From VAZQ01 sp963725065 (GTDB lineage Bacteria > Pseudomonadota > Alphaproteobacteria > Rhizobiales > Xanthobacteraceae): a DNA stretch of 64,000 nt. The stretch spans positions 70,788-134,787 of the forward strand of contig CAVRXD010000019.1 in NCBI GenBank assembly GCA_963725065.1, given 5' to 3'. The translations under genes and the position numbers were made by a program. The notes beneath the pieces are model-generated. The model worked only from the letters and a program-made list of their open reading frames with translations. It ran no database searches and was not told where the DNA came from. How positions within the stretch are numbered: position 1 is the first letter of the stretch; each line of letters opens with the position of its first letter. Of the stretch, positions 17,925-25,264 are shown piece by piece.

Positions 17925-18212
17925 CTATCTTCGCGTGGCCGGATTGTTAGGGTTGTTCATATCGTTGAGATTGCTGGGATCGTATTTCTGACCAGTGCCC
18001 GGGTTGATGTTCGCATTGGGTACGGTGGGGTTCGGCGAAGTCATGCCGCTGCCGGTCGTGTTCGGTGCTGCGCCGCCGGCCGCTGGTGCGCTCGGATTGC
18101 CTGGTGCCGTCGTGCCCGGACTGCCGCCGGCGCCGCCGGTCTGTGCAAACGCGACCGTGGTCATCAGCAGCGCGGACACCATCGCGACAGGGACCAACGT
18201 TCTTGCTGACAT
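17925..18212 (-). CDS. small secreted hypothetical protein
   Basis: 95 residues. ATG 18212 has a strong AAGGAGAC seven bases upstream, so the longer frame to 18347 is not used. Residues 1-24 form a signal peptide cleaved after AFAQ. The mature part is low complexity, rich in Gly, Pro, Asn, Thr and Ala, ending in NLNDMNNPNNPATRR. No domain is recognisable. Similar short Gly/Pro/Asn-rich exported proteins are common in Hyphomicrobiales; the function is unknown. The SGNH hydrolase gene is divergent from it. Confidence 0.75.
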   Translation of the reverse strand: MSARTLVPVAMVSALLMTTVAFAQTGGAGGSPGTTAPGNPSAPAAGGAAPNTTGSGMTSPNPTVPNANINPGTGQKYDPSNLNDMNNPNNPATRR

Positions 18213-18441
18213 CTTGCGTCTCCTTCTTGCCTTGCGAAATTTTGCGAAGTCCATCCTCGTCAAGGTGCAATTCGTCGAGCGGGAGGATTGTTCCGGACAG
18301 AGCCGCGGATCAGATGTTTGGCGAGAGCGCACGGAGGCGCACCTCAACTCAGGAAATATACGTCGTGCACGGCGCAGGAACTCCGGTGCGGAGACAGGCG
18401 TTTATTCATTGGTGCGGGAACGCGAAGGAGATCGGCGTGTG

Positions 18442-19287
18442 ATGAGTCGGTGGTTCGGAGGCGGCGGCAACCTCGACCAGTTTCGCGTTTCGGCTAGACC
18501 GTACGCCCAGTGTTCGATCATCGGCTGCGATGCCCCCTCCGCGCCGCGCCAAGTATCGCGCTCGACGGTGGTCACCGGCCTGGTCGGGTCGCTTGCGCTG
18601 TCGCCGCTGGCCTGGGCCCAAGGTTCGGCAACGCGTCGGCGCGTGCCGCGGCTGCCTGCCGCGAATCCGCCTCACGATGGAAAGGTGCCCGGCGCAGGCG
18701 ATCCGATCCGCGTGATCGGGATCGGCGAATCGTCAGTTTCGGGTGTCGGTCTTTCCCGTGGCGACGAGACGGTAACCGCCGTGACAGCCCGCGCTCTTGC
18801 CCGCCACACCGGGCGGCCGGCGGCATGGCGTGCGTGCGGCCTGTCCGGGGCGACCGTCAGGGACGCTTTGCAGCGACTGGTGCCGAGCATCGCGCCGGAA
18901 CCGGCGGATCTCATGATCGTTGCGTTTGGCGTCAACGATGCCACCAGCTACCGGTCTCCGTCCGCCTTCGCCGATGACCTGACCGAGCTCGTGACCACCG
19001 CGCGCAATCGCGTCGGCGACGCGGCTGTCGTCATCGGGGGCGTCGCCCCCCTGCTGGCCTTTCCGGCGCTGCCCTGGCCGCTACGAAGCATCCTCGGCTG
19101 GCGCTCCACCGCGTTGCAGGCGGCGGCCGATCGGCTCGCGGATCGACTACCGAGGCTGGTCGTCGAGCGCTTTTCTGCTCCGTTGAGCGCGGACTTGTTC
19201 GCCCCCGACGGGGTTCATCCAAATTCCCGGGCGCACTCGATCTGGGGTGAAAAAATCGCCGCCTTGGCGCTGCCCTTGGTGGCGTGA
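18442..19287 (+). CDS. SGNH/GDSL-family hydrolase
   Basis: 281 residues with a probable signal peptide or anchor ending near WAQG. Block I reads IGIGESSVSGVG near residue 93, with Ser as nucleophile but GES in place of GDS. Block III is FGVNDAT near residue 157, and the catalytic Asp-His block is DGVHPN near residue 257. The order matches lysophospholipase L1-like esterases. GAAGGAG lies 11 bases before ATG 18442. A much longer open frame from 17995 runs antisense to the small secreted gene and is rejected. The substrate, lipid or acylated sugar, is unknown. Confidence 0.85.
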   Translation: MSRWFGGGGNLDQFRVSARPYAQCSIIGCDAPSAPRQVSRSTVVTGLVGSLALSPLAWAQGSATRRRVPRLPAANPPHDGKVPGAGDPIRVIGIGESSVSGVGLSRGDETVTAVTARALARHTGRPAAWRACGLSGATVRDALQRLVPSIAPEPADLMIVAFGVNDATSYRSPSAFADDLTELVTTARNRVGDAAVVIGGVAPLLAFPALPWPLRSILGWRSTALQAAADRLADRLPRLVVERFSAPLSADLFAPDGVHPNSRAHSIWGEKIAALALPLVA

Positions 19288-19521
19288 GGGTCGAGATCCG
19301 GCGGCCGGGCAATGCGTTTCTCCCCGGAACCGTGGCGGCCCATTCGCATTCTTGTGCTGTGAGACGGTACTCCGCTGCGGCTTCGGGCTGTGACGGGACT
19401 GCTGGCGCCAAGCTTCCGCGGACGGGGGTCAAGTTGCAGCGGGAGAACAGCTTGCGGGGGTATTGGAACTGGCCGTCAAACGAACTACTGTGTTGCTGCT
19501 AGAATTTATCAGGAGACCAGA

Positions 19522-19728
19522 ATGGCTACGGGCACTGTGAAGTGGTTCAATCCGACCAAAGGTTACGGGTTCATTCAGCCACAAGGTGGTGGCGGTAAAG
19601 ATGTGTTCGTGCACATCAGTGCGGTCGAACGCGCCGGCCTGAGTTCACTCAACGAAGGGCAGGTCGTGGAATACGAAATTGAGAGCAGCCGCGGCAAGGA
19701 ATTGGCGATAAATCTCAAGGTGAAATAA
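19522..19728 (+). CDS. cold-shock protein (CspA family)
   Basis: 68 residues. TGTVKWFNPTKGYGFI and KDVFVHISAVERAGL hold the RNP1 and RNP2 motifs of the cold-shock domain, a five-stranded barrel that binds single-stranded RNA and DNA. AGGAG lies six bases before ATG 19522. The 234 bases upstream without a gene fit the long structured leader usual for csp mRNAs, but I could not identify a specific regulatory fold. It is a single-copy, stand-alone gene here. Confidence 0.97.
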   Translation: MATGTVKWFNPTKGYGFIQPQGGGGKDVFVHISAVERAGLSSLNEGQVVEYEIESSRGKELAINLKVK

Positions 19729-20320
19729 GAGAGCAGGCTTGTCGCGGCCCGGCTCGTTCTGGGGGCCTTACGAGCACGGCATGGGCTGGACCGCGCACTA
19801 TTTTCATCGTTGATTGAACGGCGACTATGTTAGTCGCGCGCCTGCATCGAAAAAAAGAAGACGCCCTCGTGGCGCCCGCGCCCTGATGCGGCGCAAGTGC
19901 GTTTTCAATCTCGTGCCAAGCCCAACCGCCGAATAGTCGGTGCCACCACGGTCCCCGCGTGGTGCAAGCAGGGTCCCAAAGGCCAAGATTGGCTCGCAGT
20001 CCCCTCGGGTGACGACAGTCGATCCGGTTGGGGATTGCGGGGGGTGCGTTCGCAGAACCGTCCGGAGGCAGGGCAAAGGGTCTTCCACTCTTTCACAGTT
20101 TCGCGACTGGCGGTTTGGCCCTGCGCCAGAAGGCTTGCGGGCCCCCGGCATCGTGATGGATCGTTTGCCAACCCCGGACATTGACAGTACCTGTTCCGAG
20201 GAATCCTCTCTCAGGACCGCCTGGATTTCGCGGCGGGACCGGCGGCCCAAGACGCGGGCCGGGGAGAGGGCGGATAATAAGACGTGGGCTTAGCGCCGGT
20301 CTGCGCCAGAAAGGATGTCC
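19729..20320. other. 592-base gap without a convincing protein gene
   Basis: The stretch holds a perfect seven-base hairpin at 19821-19837 (GCGACTA/TAGTCGC, loop TGT). It also holds a poly-A run at 19850-19856 next to a short GC stem, and two further perfect hairpins at 19929-19940 and 19944-19964. A TTGACA at 20181 has no matching -10. Open frames on both strands lack ribosome-binding sites and conserved features. A structured RNA is possible and is discussed as a finding. Confidence 0.5.
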
Positions 20321-20599
20321 ATGGCGGATAGCACGGACTCGAATGAAGAGCGGCCGTGTCTGCATTGTCTGATCGGCGATTTGATCGATGAGTTTTATGC
20401 AGAGTACGGTTCGTTGAGCGGTGAAAAAGATACCGTGGACGTGGACGAAATCATTACTGCGCTGGCCAAGACTGTCGCGGAGATGACGTTTGGTTCCGAT
20501 GCCGCGGTGCGTCAGCGCATCCTGGAAGACTTGGTCCGCGAGATTTCGCAATTCGAGGCCGAGTATGCGAGCGCCCCGGGCTCGGACATGCGCCACTGA
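20321..20599 (+). CDS. small acidic hypothetical protein with CxxC
   Basis: 92 residues, acidic and helical by composition. The N-terminus contains CLHCLIGDLIDEFYAEYG, a single CxxC followed by an amphipathic helix; the rest contains VDVDEIITALAKTVAEM and a long predicted helix. ATG 20321 is chosen over ATG 20315 because AAAGG lies at a workable distance only for the former. It resembles lineage-specific hypotheticals of Hyphomicrobiales. No function can be given. One CxxC alone is not enough for a zinc ribbon unless the protein dimerises. Confidence 0.65.
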   Translation: MADSTDSNEERPCLHCLIGDLIDEFYAEYGSLSGEKDTVDVDEIITALAKTVAEMTFGSDAAVRQRILEDLVREISQFEAEYASAPGSDMRH

Positions 20600-20801
20600 T
20601 ATCCATCATCCGCAGTCGTGGCATTGCACCACCATGCCTGACCCGCAATCACCTCTCTGAATGAAGCGCTCGTTGCGGCCCGTGCGAGTTCGGGAATAGC
20701 AAGTCCAGCGGCCGTCTCTGCAGAGGGCACCTCGGCTGGTTGTGCGTCGACCTCAACCAGCCCGAAATTCCGGCGAAAAACCCGAAGCCACCAAGTCATG
20801 G

Positions 20802-20831
20802 AAAAGCCCCGCCGGCGGTGGCCAACGGGGC
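20802..20831 (-). terminator. rho-independent terminator of the HU gene
   Basis: On the minus strand GCCCCG (complement of 20826-20831) pairs with CGGGGC (complement of 20806-20811) around a 14-base loop and is followed by four T residues. It lies 30 bases past the HU stop codon. Confidence 0.7.
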
Positions 20832-20861
20832 AAATCTCTCGCGAGCATGTCCGGTCGAGTA

Positions 20862-21188
20862 TTATATCGCGAGCTTCAAATCCTTGGCCGGCCGGAATGC
20901 CACTTTCTTGCTCGCTTTGATCTTGATGGCCTCTCCGGTCGCCGGATTTCGGCCCATGCGGGCTGCGCGCGCGCGAACCTGCAAGATGCCGAAGCCCGAA
21001 ATCCGGACCCGCTCACCTTTCTTGAGATGCTTGGTGATCAGGCTCACAAGGTCGCCGAGGATCGCCTCCCCCGCGCGTTTCGTGAGTTGATGATCCTTGG
21101 CCAACCTTGCCGCCAGATGCTTGAGCGTAACGGGGCCAGCTTTGGCAGCCGTTGGTGCTTTCGCTTTGCCTGGGCGCGAAACCGCCAT
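20862..21188 (-). CDS. HU-family DNA-binding protein
   Basis: 108 residues. After a 17-residue Lys/Ala-rich extension, the HU fold runs from TLKHLAARLAKDHQL to the end. It includes VRISGFGILQVRARAARMGRNPATGE, the beta-arm that inserts into the minor groove (RNPxTG), and the closing KVAFRPAKDLK. HU bends and compacts chromosomal DNA. GAGGAGGG lies nine bases upstream of ATG 21188, so the 503-residue frame that contains it is an artefact. It stands alone with its own terminator. The basic N-terminal extension is longer than in E. coli HU (90 residues). Confidence 0.93.
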   Translation of the reverse strand: MAVSRPGKAKAPTAAKAGPVTLKHLAARLAKDHQLTKRAGEAILGDLVSLITKHLKKGERVRISGFGILQVRARAARMGRNPATGEAIKIKASKKVAFRPAKDLKLAI

Positions 21189-21436
21189 GATGGATTGCCC
21201 TCCTCGGAGGCGCGAAAATGCGCGGGCCGTAAGAGATATGATTCGAGGCCTTATGGAAAGCGTGTTTCCGCAGATAGGCCCTAAAATAGGCCTTTCGTCG
21301 GCCTGCGGAGCACTGGAACACAAGGTTCGGCGAAGCCTCGCGGCATCGGCGGGACATTGCGGAATCGATCCGGGAACGAAGCGGAATCGCAACGGGAACG
21401 GCGTTCTCTTCGCCTGCGGCGCTGCCGGTGGAGGGC

Positions 21437-21697
21437 TCAGGCCCCCGCGCGCTGCCGGCAGGTCCGCACCTCCCCTGCCGCTCGCAGGATCGAGCGCACG
21501 ATCCCCTGGTACCCGGTACAGCGGCAGAGATCGCCGCTGATTGCGGCCCGCACCGCGGCGGCCGTGCTCGCAGCCCAGACGAATGGCGGTGAGCCGAGGC
21601 TGCTCGCGCAGGACATCGGCGAGACTGGTGCGCGGCTCCAGATCGCCGGCAACTCCTCGAAGGCGACGGAGCAGGATTGCGCGATGTCTTCCGTCAT
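21437..21697 (-). pseudogene. remnant of a [2Fe-2S] molybdenum-hydroxylase small subunit (CoxS-like)
   Basis: One frame, starting ATG 21697 (TEDIAQSC...), ends with AAISGDLCRCTGYQGIVRSILRAA, the C-terminal helical-domain [2Fe-2S] motif of CoxS/XdhC-type subunits. The frame two bases away, just upstream, reads LEPRTSLADVLREQPRLTAIRLGCEHG, the N-terminal ferredoxin-like start of the same family. The middle part, with CGxCTV and CGFCTPGM, is missing. The gene therefore appears to have suffered a large internal deletion plus frame disruption. A complete subunit is about 150-170 residues. It lies downstream of the NMT1-type ABC operon on the same strand. It is not the partner of the hydroxylase at 61618, unless by rearrangement. 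Confidence 0.75.
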
Positions 21698-21820
21698 GTC
21701 GTCTCGATCTTGCGCCTGCCTCTCGCCCGGACTCTAGAGCGAACGCGGCGTGGCATAAACCCGGCCACCTCGGTTCCGCTGGCCGAAGCGCGTGTTGCCC
21801 CAAGACCGGGCAGTCACGCA

Positions 21821-22582
21821 TCACGGCACGGCTTGGTCCACCGTCCGCCGTGCATAGAGCCGCTCGACCAGTGAGAGCGCGGCGTTCGCCAGTCCGGCGA
21901 TCAGGAGCGCGAGCAGGATGCCGAGGTAGACCTGGCCGGTGTTGAACAGCGCGCGGTGATAGGAGATCCAAAAGCCGATGCCGTCGGTGGAGGCGAGCAT
22001 CTCGCTCAGCACCACGCCGATCACGATGAGAGCGGTGCCGAGTCGCAGCCCCGATACGATGGCCGGGAGCGCCAGCGGGGCCATGACCTGAAACATGATC
22101 TGGCGCCTGTTGGCGCCCATGGCGGCAGCCATGGTTGCATAGCCGCGATTGATCTCGCGCACACCGACCGTGGTGTTGAGTGCGATCGGAAAAATGCCGG
22201 ACACGACCCCGAACACCACTTTCGAAGCCGGCCCCAGCCCGAGCCAGGCGATCAGGACCGGATAGAGCACGACCAGCGGCACCGCGATGAGGGCAGACAG
22301 CACCGGCGCTGCGATCCGCGCGAGCACCGGCACCGATCCGGCGACCACGCCGAACCCGATTCCCAGCGTCCACGCGATCAGGATCGCCATGGTGATCTCG
22401 AAAATCGTGATGCGGAAGGCGAGCATGAAGGTCCAGCCATCCTTGGTTGCCGCTTCCACAATGAGGCTGGGAGAAGCGAAGATGATCGGACTCATGAGCC
22501 CGAGGCGGAATGCCGCTTCCCAGATCCCCAGGAACAGCGCCAGCACCGCCAGCCGGATCAGTTGCCGCCGCAGGCCGGTCAT
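21821..22582 (-). CDS. ABC transporter permease (NMT1/SsuC type)
   Basis: 253 residues with about six transmembrane segments, starting with LAVLALFLGIWEAAFRLGL. The cytoplasmic coupling segment near residues 145-175 (GYATMAAAMGANRRQIMFQVMAPLALPAIVSGLR) is the EAA loop. ATG 22582 overlaps the ATPase stop as ATGA. With the second permease and the ATPase it forms the membrane part of an importer of the nitrate/sulfonate/taurine/thiamine-precursor type. It is the last intact gene of the operon; the [2Fe-2S] pseudogene follows about 120 bases on. Confidence 0.93.
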   Translation of the reverse strand: MTGLRRQLIRLAVLALFLGIWEAAFRLGLMSPIIFASPSLIVEAATKDGWTFMLAFRITIFEITMAILIAWTLGIGFGVVAGSVPVLARIAAPVLSALIAVPLVVLYPVLIAWLGLGPASKVVFGVVSGIFPIALNTTVGVREINRGYATMAAAMGANRRQIMFQVMAPLALPAIVSGLRLGTALIVIGVVLSEMLASTDGIGFWISYHRALFNTGQVYLGILLALLIAGLANAALSLVERLYARRTVDQAVP

Positions 22583-23373
22583 GGGCGCACCTCCGCGATC
22601 AGGTGCCAGATATGGTTGCGCAGGCGGCCAAAGGCTTCGCTGCCAATCATGTCGATGGTCCGCGGCCGTGGCAGCGGCACCGTGATCCGCTCGATGATGC
22701 GTCCGGGGCGAGTGCCCATCACAAACACCGTGTCGGCGAGGTAGATGGCCTCCGTCAGCCCGTGGGTCACGAACACGACAGTGCCGCCGCTCTTTTCCCA
22801 GATCTGCAGCAGTTCGCTGCCCATGCGCGTACGGGTCTGTTCGTCGAGCGCCGCGAATGGCTCGTCCATCAGCAGCACCCTCGGCTCCTGCACCAGGCAG
22901 CGCGCAATCGCGACGCGCTGGCGCATCCCGCCGGACAGTTCGTCGGGATAGCGGTGGGCAAAGCTCGTGAGTCCGACGAGGTCGATGAGCGGCAGGGCGC
23001 GCGTCCTGCGCACCGCCGCGGGGACCTTGCGCAGCGCCAGCGGGAATTCGACGTTCTCGACAGCGGTTTTCCACGGCAGCAGCCAGGCGTCCTGGAACAT
23101 GACGCCGATGGTGTCGGGCGCCGGGCCTGTCACCGGGCGTCCGCTGATCACAACGCGGCCGGTCGAGGCCGGTACGAGGCCGGCGAGGATTTGCAGCAGC
23201 GTCGACTTTCCGCAGCCGCTCGGGCCGACCAGGGTGACGAATTCTCCCTCGCGTACCGCGAACGATACGTCGACCAGCGCCTCCAGCGCGTGCTCGCCGC
23301 TGCCATAGGTCTTGCCGATGGCCTCGACGGCGATCATGTCTGCCGCGCCTGCCGACCTGTCGCCGGTCGTCAC
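22579..23373 (-). CDS. ABC transporter ATP-binding protein (NMT1/SsuB type)
   Basis: 264 residues. Walker A GPSGCGKST near residue 50, Q-loop FQDAWLLPW, signature LSGGM near residue 145, Walker B VLLMDEP and the switch His in VTHGLTEA are all intact. The WLLPW segment is typical of the SsuB/TauB/NrtD group. It overlaps both neighbours by ATGA, so the operon is tightly coupled. Two different permease genes flank it, suggesting a heterodimeric membrane domain. Confidence 0.95.
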   Translation of the reverse strand: MTTGDRSAGAADMIAVEAIGKTYGSGEHALEALVDVSFAVREGEFVTLVGPSGCGKSTLLQILAGLVPASTGRVVISGRPVTGPAPDTIGVMFQDAWLLPWKTAVENVEFPLALRKVPAAVRRTRALPLIDLVGLTSFAHRYPDELSGGMRQRVAIARCLVQEPRVLLMDEPFAALDEQTRTRMGSELLQIWEKSGGTVVFVTHGLTEAIYLADTVFVMGTRPGRIIERITVPLPRPRTIDMIGSEAFGRLRNHIWHLIAEVRP

Positions 23374-24149
23374 CGGAAGCCTCGGCGGCGGGATTTGCGG
23401 AATTCCTCGATGCCGCGCAAGAGTTCGTTGCAGGCGACCGTCATGACCACGATCAGAAGCACGCCTGCAAACAATTCCGGCATCTTGAACATCTCGCCCC
23501 AGGCAAAGATGACGCGGCCGATCCCGCGCGGCGACCCGTACATCTCGGCCAGCAGCACGCCGGTGACCGTGAAGATCAGCCCCATGCGCAGGCCTTCAAC
23601 GATCAGCGGCTCCATCGCGGGAAGATAGATCCGCAGATAGATCTGGGTCCGGGTGGCTCCGAAGGAGCGCGCCGCCGTGACCAACCCGGCGGGCACCGAA
23701 CGCGCGGCCGCGATACCGCTGAGCACGACGATGAAGAACGCAAGCGTGACGGCGAAGATGACCTTCTGCAGGAAGCCGATACCGAAGGCGAAAATGAACA
23801 CGGGAAGGAAGATCGATTTCGGAATCGACAGCAGCAGGTGAAGGGCGGGAGCGAACATGCGGTAGGCGGCGAGGCTCTCGCCCAGGAAGAATCCGACGGC
23901 GAGCCCGAGCGGTCCGACGATGGCGAAGGCCACGGCGATCTCGGACAGCGTGATGCCGAGATCGCCGCGGAACCGGGCGTCCTGCAACAGTCCGGCGAGC
24001 ACGCGGAGCACGTCGGACAGCGGCGGCAACAGTCGCGGATCGGCGAAGCTGAACCGGCTCGCCGCTTCCCACAGCGCTGCAAGTGCCGCGACGAGGACAA
24101 GCGGAGCCAGTCGGATCAGCCACCCCGTCACGGTCGAGCCTGCGGTCAC
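23370..24149 (-). CDS. ABC transporter permease (NMT1/SsuC type)
   Basis: 259 residues from GTG 24149, with about six hydrophobic segments beginning LIRLAPLVLVAALAALWEAA. The EAA coupling loop is SFGATRTQIYLRIYLPAMEPLIVEGLRMG. GTG 24149 is only one base after the binding-protein stop (24151-24153); a longer frame to 24221 would run 71 bases into that gene and is less likely. The stop overlaps the ATPase start by ATGA. It differs clearly from the second permease at 21821, so the two probably form a heterodimer. Confidence 0.9.
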   Translation of the reverse strand: MTAGSTVTGWLIRLAPLVLVAALAALWEAASRFSFADPRLLPPLSDVLRVLAGLLQDARFRGDLGITLSEIAVAFAIVGPLGLAVGFFLGESLAAYRMFAPALHLLLSIPKSIFLPVFIFAFGIGFLQKVIFAVTLAFFIVVLSGIAAARSVPAGLVTAARSFGATRTQIYLRIYLPAMEPLIVEGLRMGLIFTVTGVLLAEMYGSPRGIGRVIFAWGEMFKMPELFAGVLLIVVMTVACNELLRGIEEFRKSRRRGFR

Positions 24150-24150
24150 G

Positions 24151-25119
24151 TCAGCGCGACGCACCGGGCAGGAATGCGTTGGTGTAGATGTCTTCGGGCT
24201 TGACCTTGCGCAGGTCCTCAAGCCCCCAGACTTTCGCCGCGATGTTGATGGAGTTCGAGATCCATTCCGGCTTCACGATGCCGTCCTGCGACAACGGGAC
24301 CACCACCTGCTCGTAGGTCAGGACATTCACCTTGTCGTCCTTCTCCTCGGTGAAGTCCTTGAGATATTTGAGCGCCCATTCGCGGTTGTTGCGCAGGTGC
24401 GTGACCGCCTTGTAGATCGCGGCGAGCGTGCCGCGGACGACCTGCGGGCGCTTATCCATCATTTCCTGCGAGGCGACGATCACATCAGGCAATGTCGGCT
24501 CCATTTCCTTGCCGAGGTCCATCAGCGAGCGCGCTTCGCCGGTCGCGACGAGTTGCAGGCTCAATCCCGGGAACATCGCGATCGCGTCGACCTGACCGGC
24601 GCGCAATGCCGGGACCATGCCGCCGCCGCCGACCGGAATCGTCTGCACCTTTGCGCCCGCCTTGTCCGCGACCCAGAGCGCGAACATATCCGCGGTACCG
24701 GCCTTGGTGGCGACGCCGATCTTCTTGCCGTCGAGATCCTTGATGCTCTTGATCGGAGAGTTCGCCAGCACTAGGAACTGCCAGCCATGCGGCGTGGGAT
24801 CGATCGCTGCGACGATCTTCTCCTTGGCGCCTTTGCTGATCGCAAGCGCGACCCCGGCGCCGAAATAGGTAATGATGTCGGCCGCACCCGCGCTCAACGC
24901 TTCCTGCGATGCCGCGCCTCCGCGATAGAGCGTGAGTTCGGCCTTCACGCCCGCTTCCTTGTAGAAGCCGAGAGTCTCGGCGGCATAGAACTGCACGTAT
25001 GCCGCATTGTGAGGGACGGCCAAGCCGATGCGGACAAGCTCCTGCGCGGATGCTGCAGCGCCCGATAGCGTTACCAGCGCAGCCGCAACCCCAGCCTGCA
25101 ACATGTTGAGGCGACGCAT
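24151..25119 (-). CDS. ABC transporter substrate-binding protein (NMT1/SsuA-like)
   Basis: 322 residues with a Sec signal cleaved near ASAQE. The mature part is of the NMT1/THI5-like periplasmic-binding fold: RIGLAVPHNAAYVQFYAAETLGFYKEAGV, then TYFGAGVALAISKGAKEKIVAA and a VGGGGMVPALRAGQVDAI hinge region. ATG 25119 has GGGAGG eight bases upstream; ATG 25140 lacks one. First gene of the operon and divergent from hyuA with 145 bases between. Ligands of the family include pyrimidine precursors, sulfonates and aromatic acids. The hyuAB neighbour suggests a cyclic amide, but this is inference. Confidence 0.92.
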   Translation of the reverse strand: MRRLNMLQAGVAAALVTLSGAAASAQELVRIGLAVPHNAAYVQFYAAETLGFYKEAGVKAELTLYRGGAASQEALSAGAADIITYFGAGVALAISKGAKEKIVAAIDPTPHGWQFLVLANSPIKSIKDLDGKKIGVATKAGTADMFALWVADKAGAKVQTIPVGGGGMVPALRAGQVDAIAMFPGLSLQLVATGEARSLMDLGKEMEPTLPDVIVASQEMMDKRPQVVRGTLAAIYKAVTHLRNNREWALKYLKDFTEEKDDKVNVLTYEQVVVPLSQDGIVKPEWISNSINIAAKVWGLEDLRKVKPEDIYTNAFLPGASR

Positions 25120-25264
25120 GAATATTCCTCCCTGGTCCATGCAATGTTTTCGGTACCTAACTACAAGACAGCAGGGCTAACAAGATGGACCAGCGGTGGT
25201 GCCGCGGCTTGCGTGCGCGAACAACTCGGAAATAATCGAAAAAAACGTGTGACGGGAGGACGGA

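Noticed and set aside
17995..18441. N-terminal extension of the SGNH hydrolase frame
   Set aside because: It runs antisense through a small gene with its own strong ribosome-binding site and terminator, and the family domain starts after 18442.
20181..20210. TTGACA as a promoter for the gene at 20321
   Set aside because: No acceptable -10 hexamer 16-19 bases downstream.
19825..20250. 141-codon minus-strand frame after cspA
   Set aside because: Arg/Gly/Pro-rich without motifs; no start site with a ribosome-binding site. The region looks more like structured RNA than protein.
21189..22373. Long minus-strand frame upstream of, and continuous with, HU
   Set aside because: Most of it is an alternative reading of the ABC permease. 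Only its middle (about 21500-21690) is meaningful, as part of the [2Fe-2S] pseudogene, and HU has its own start at 21188.
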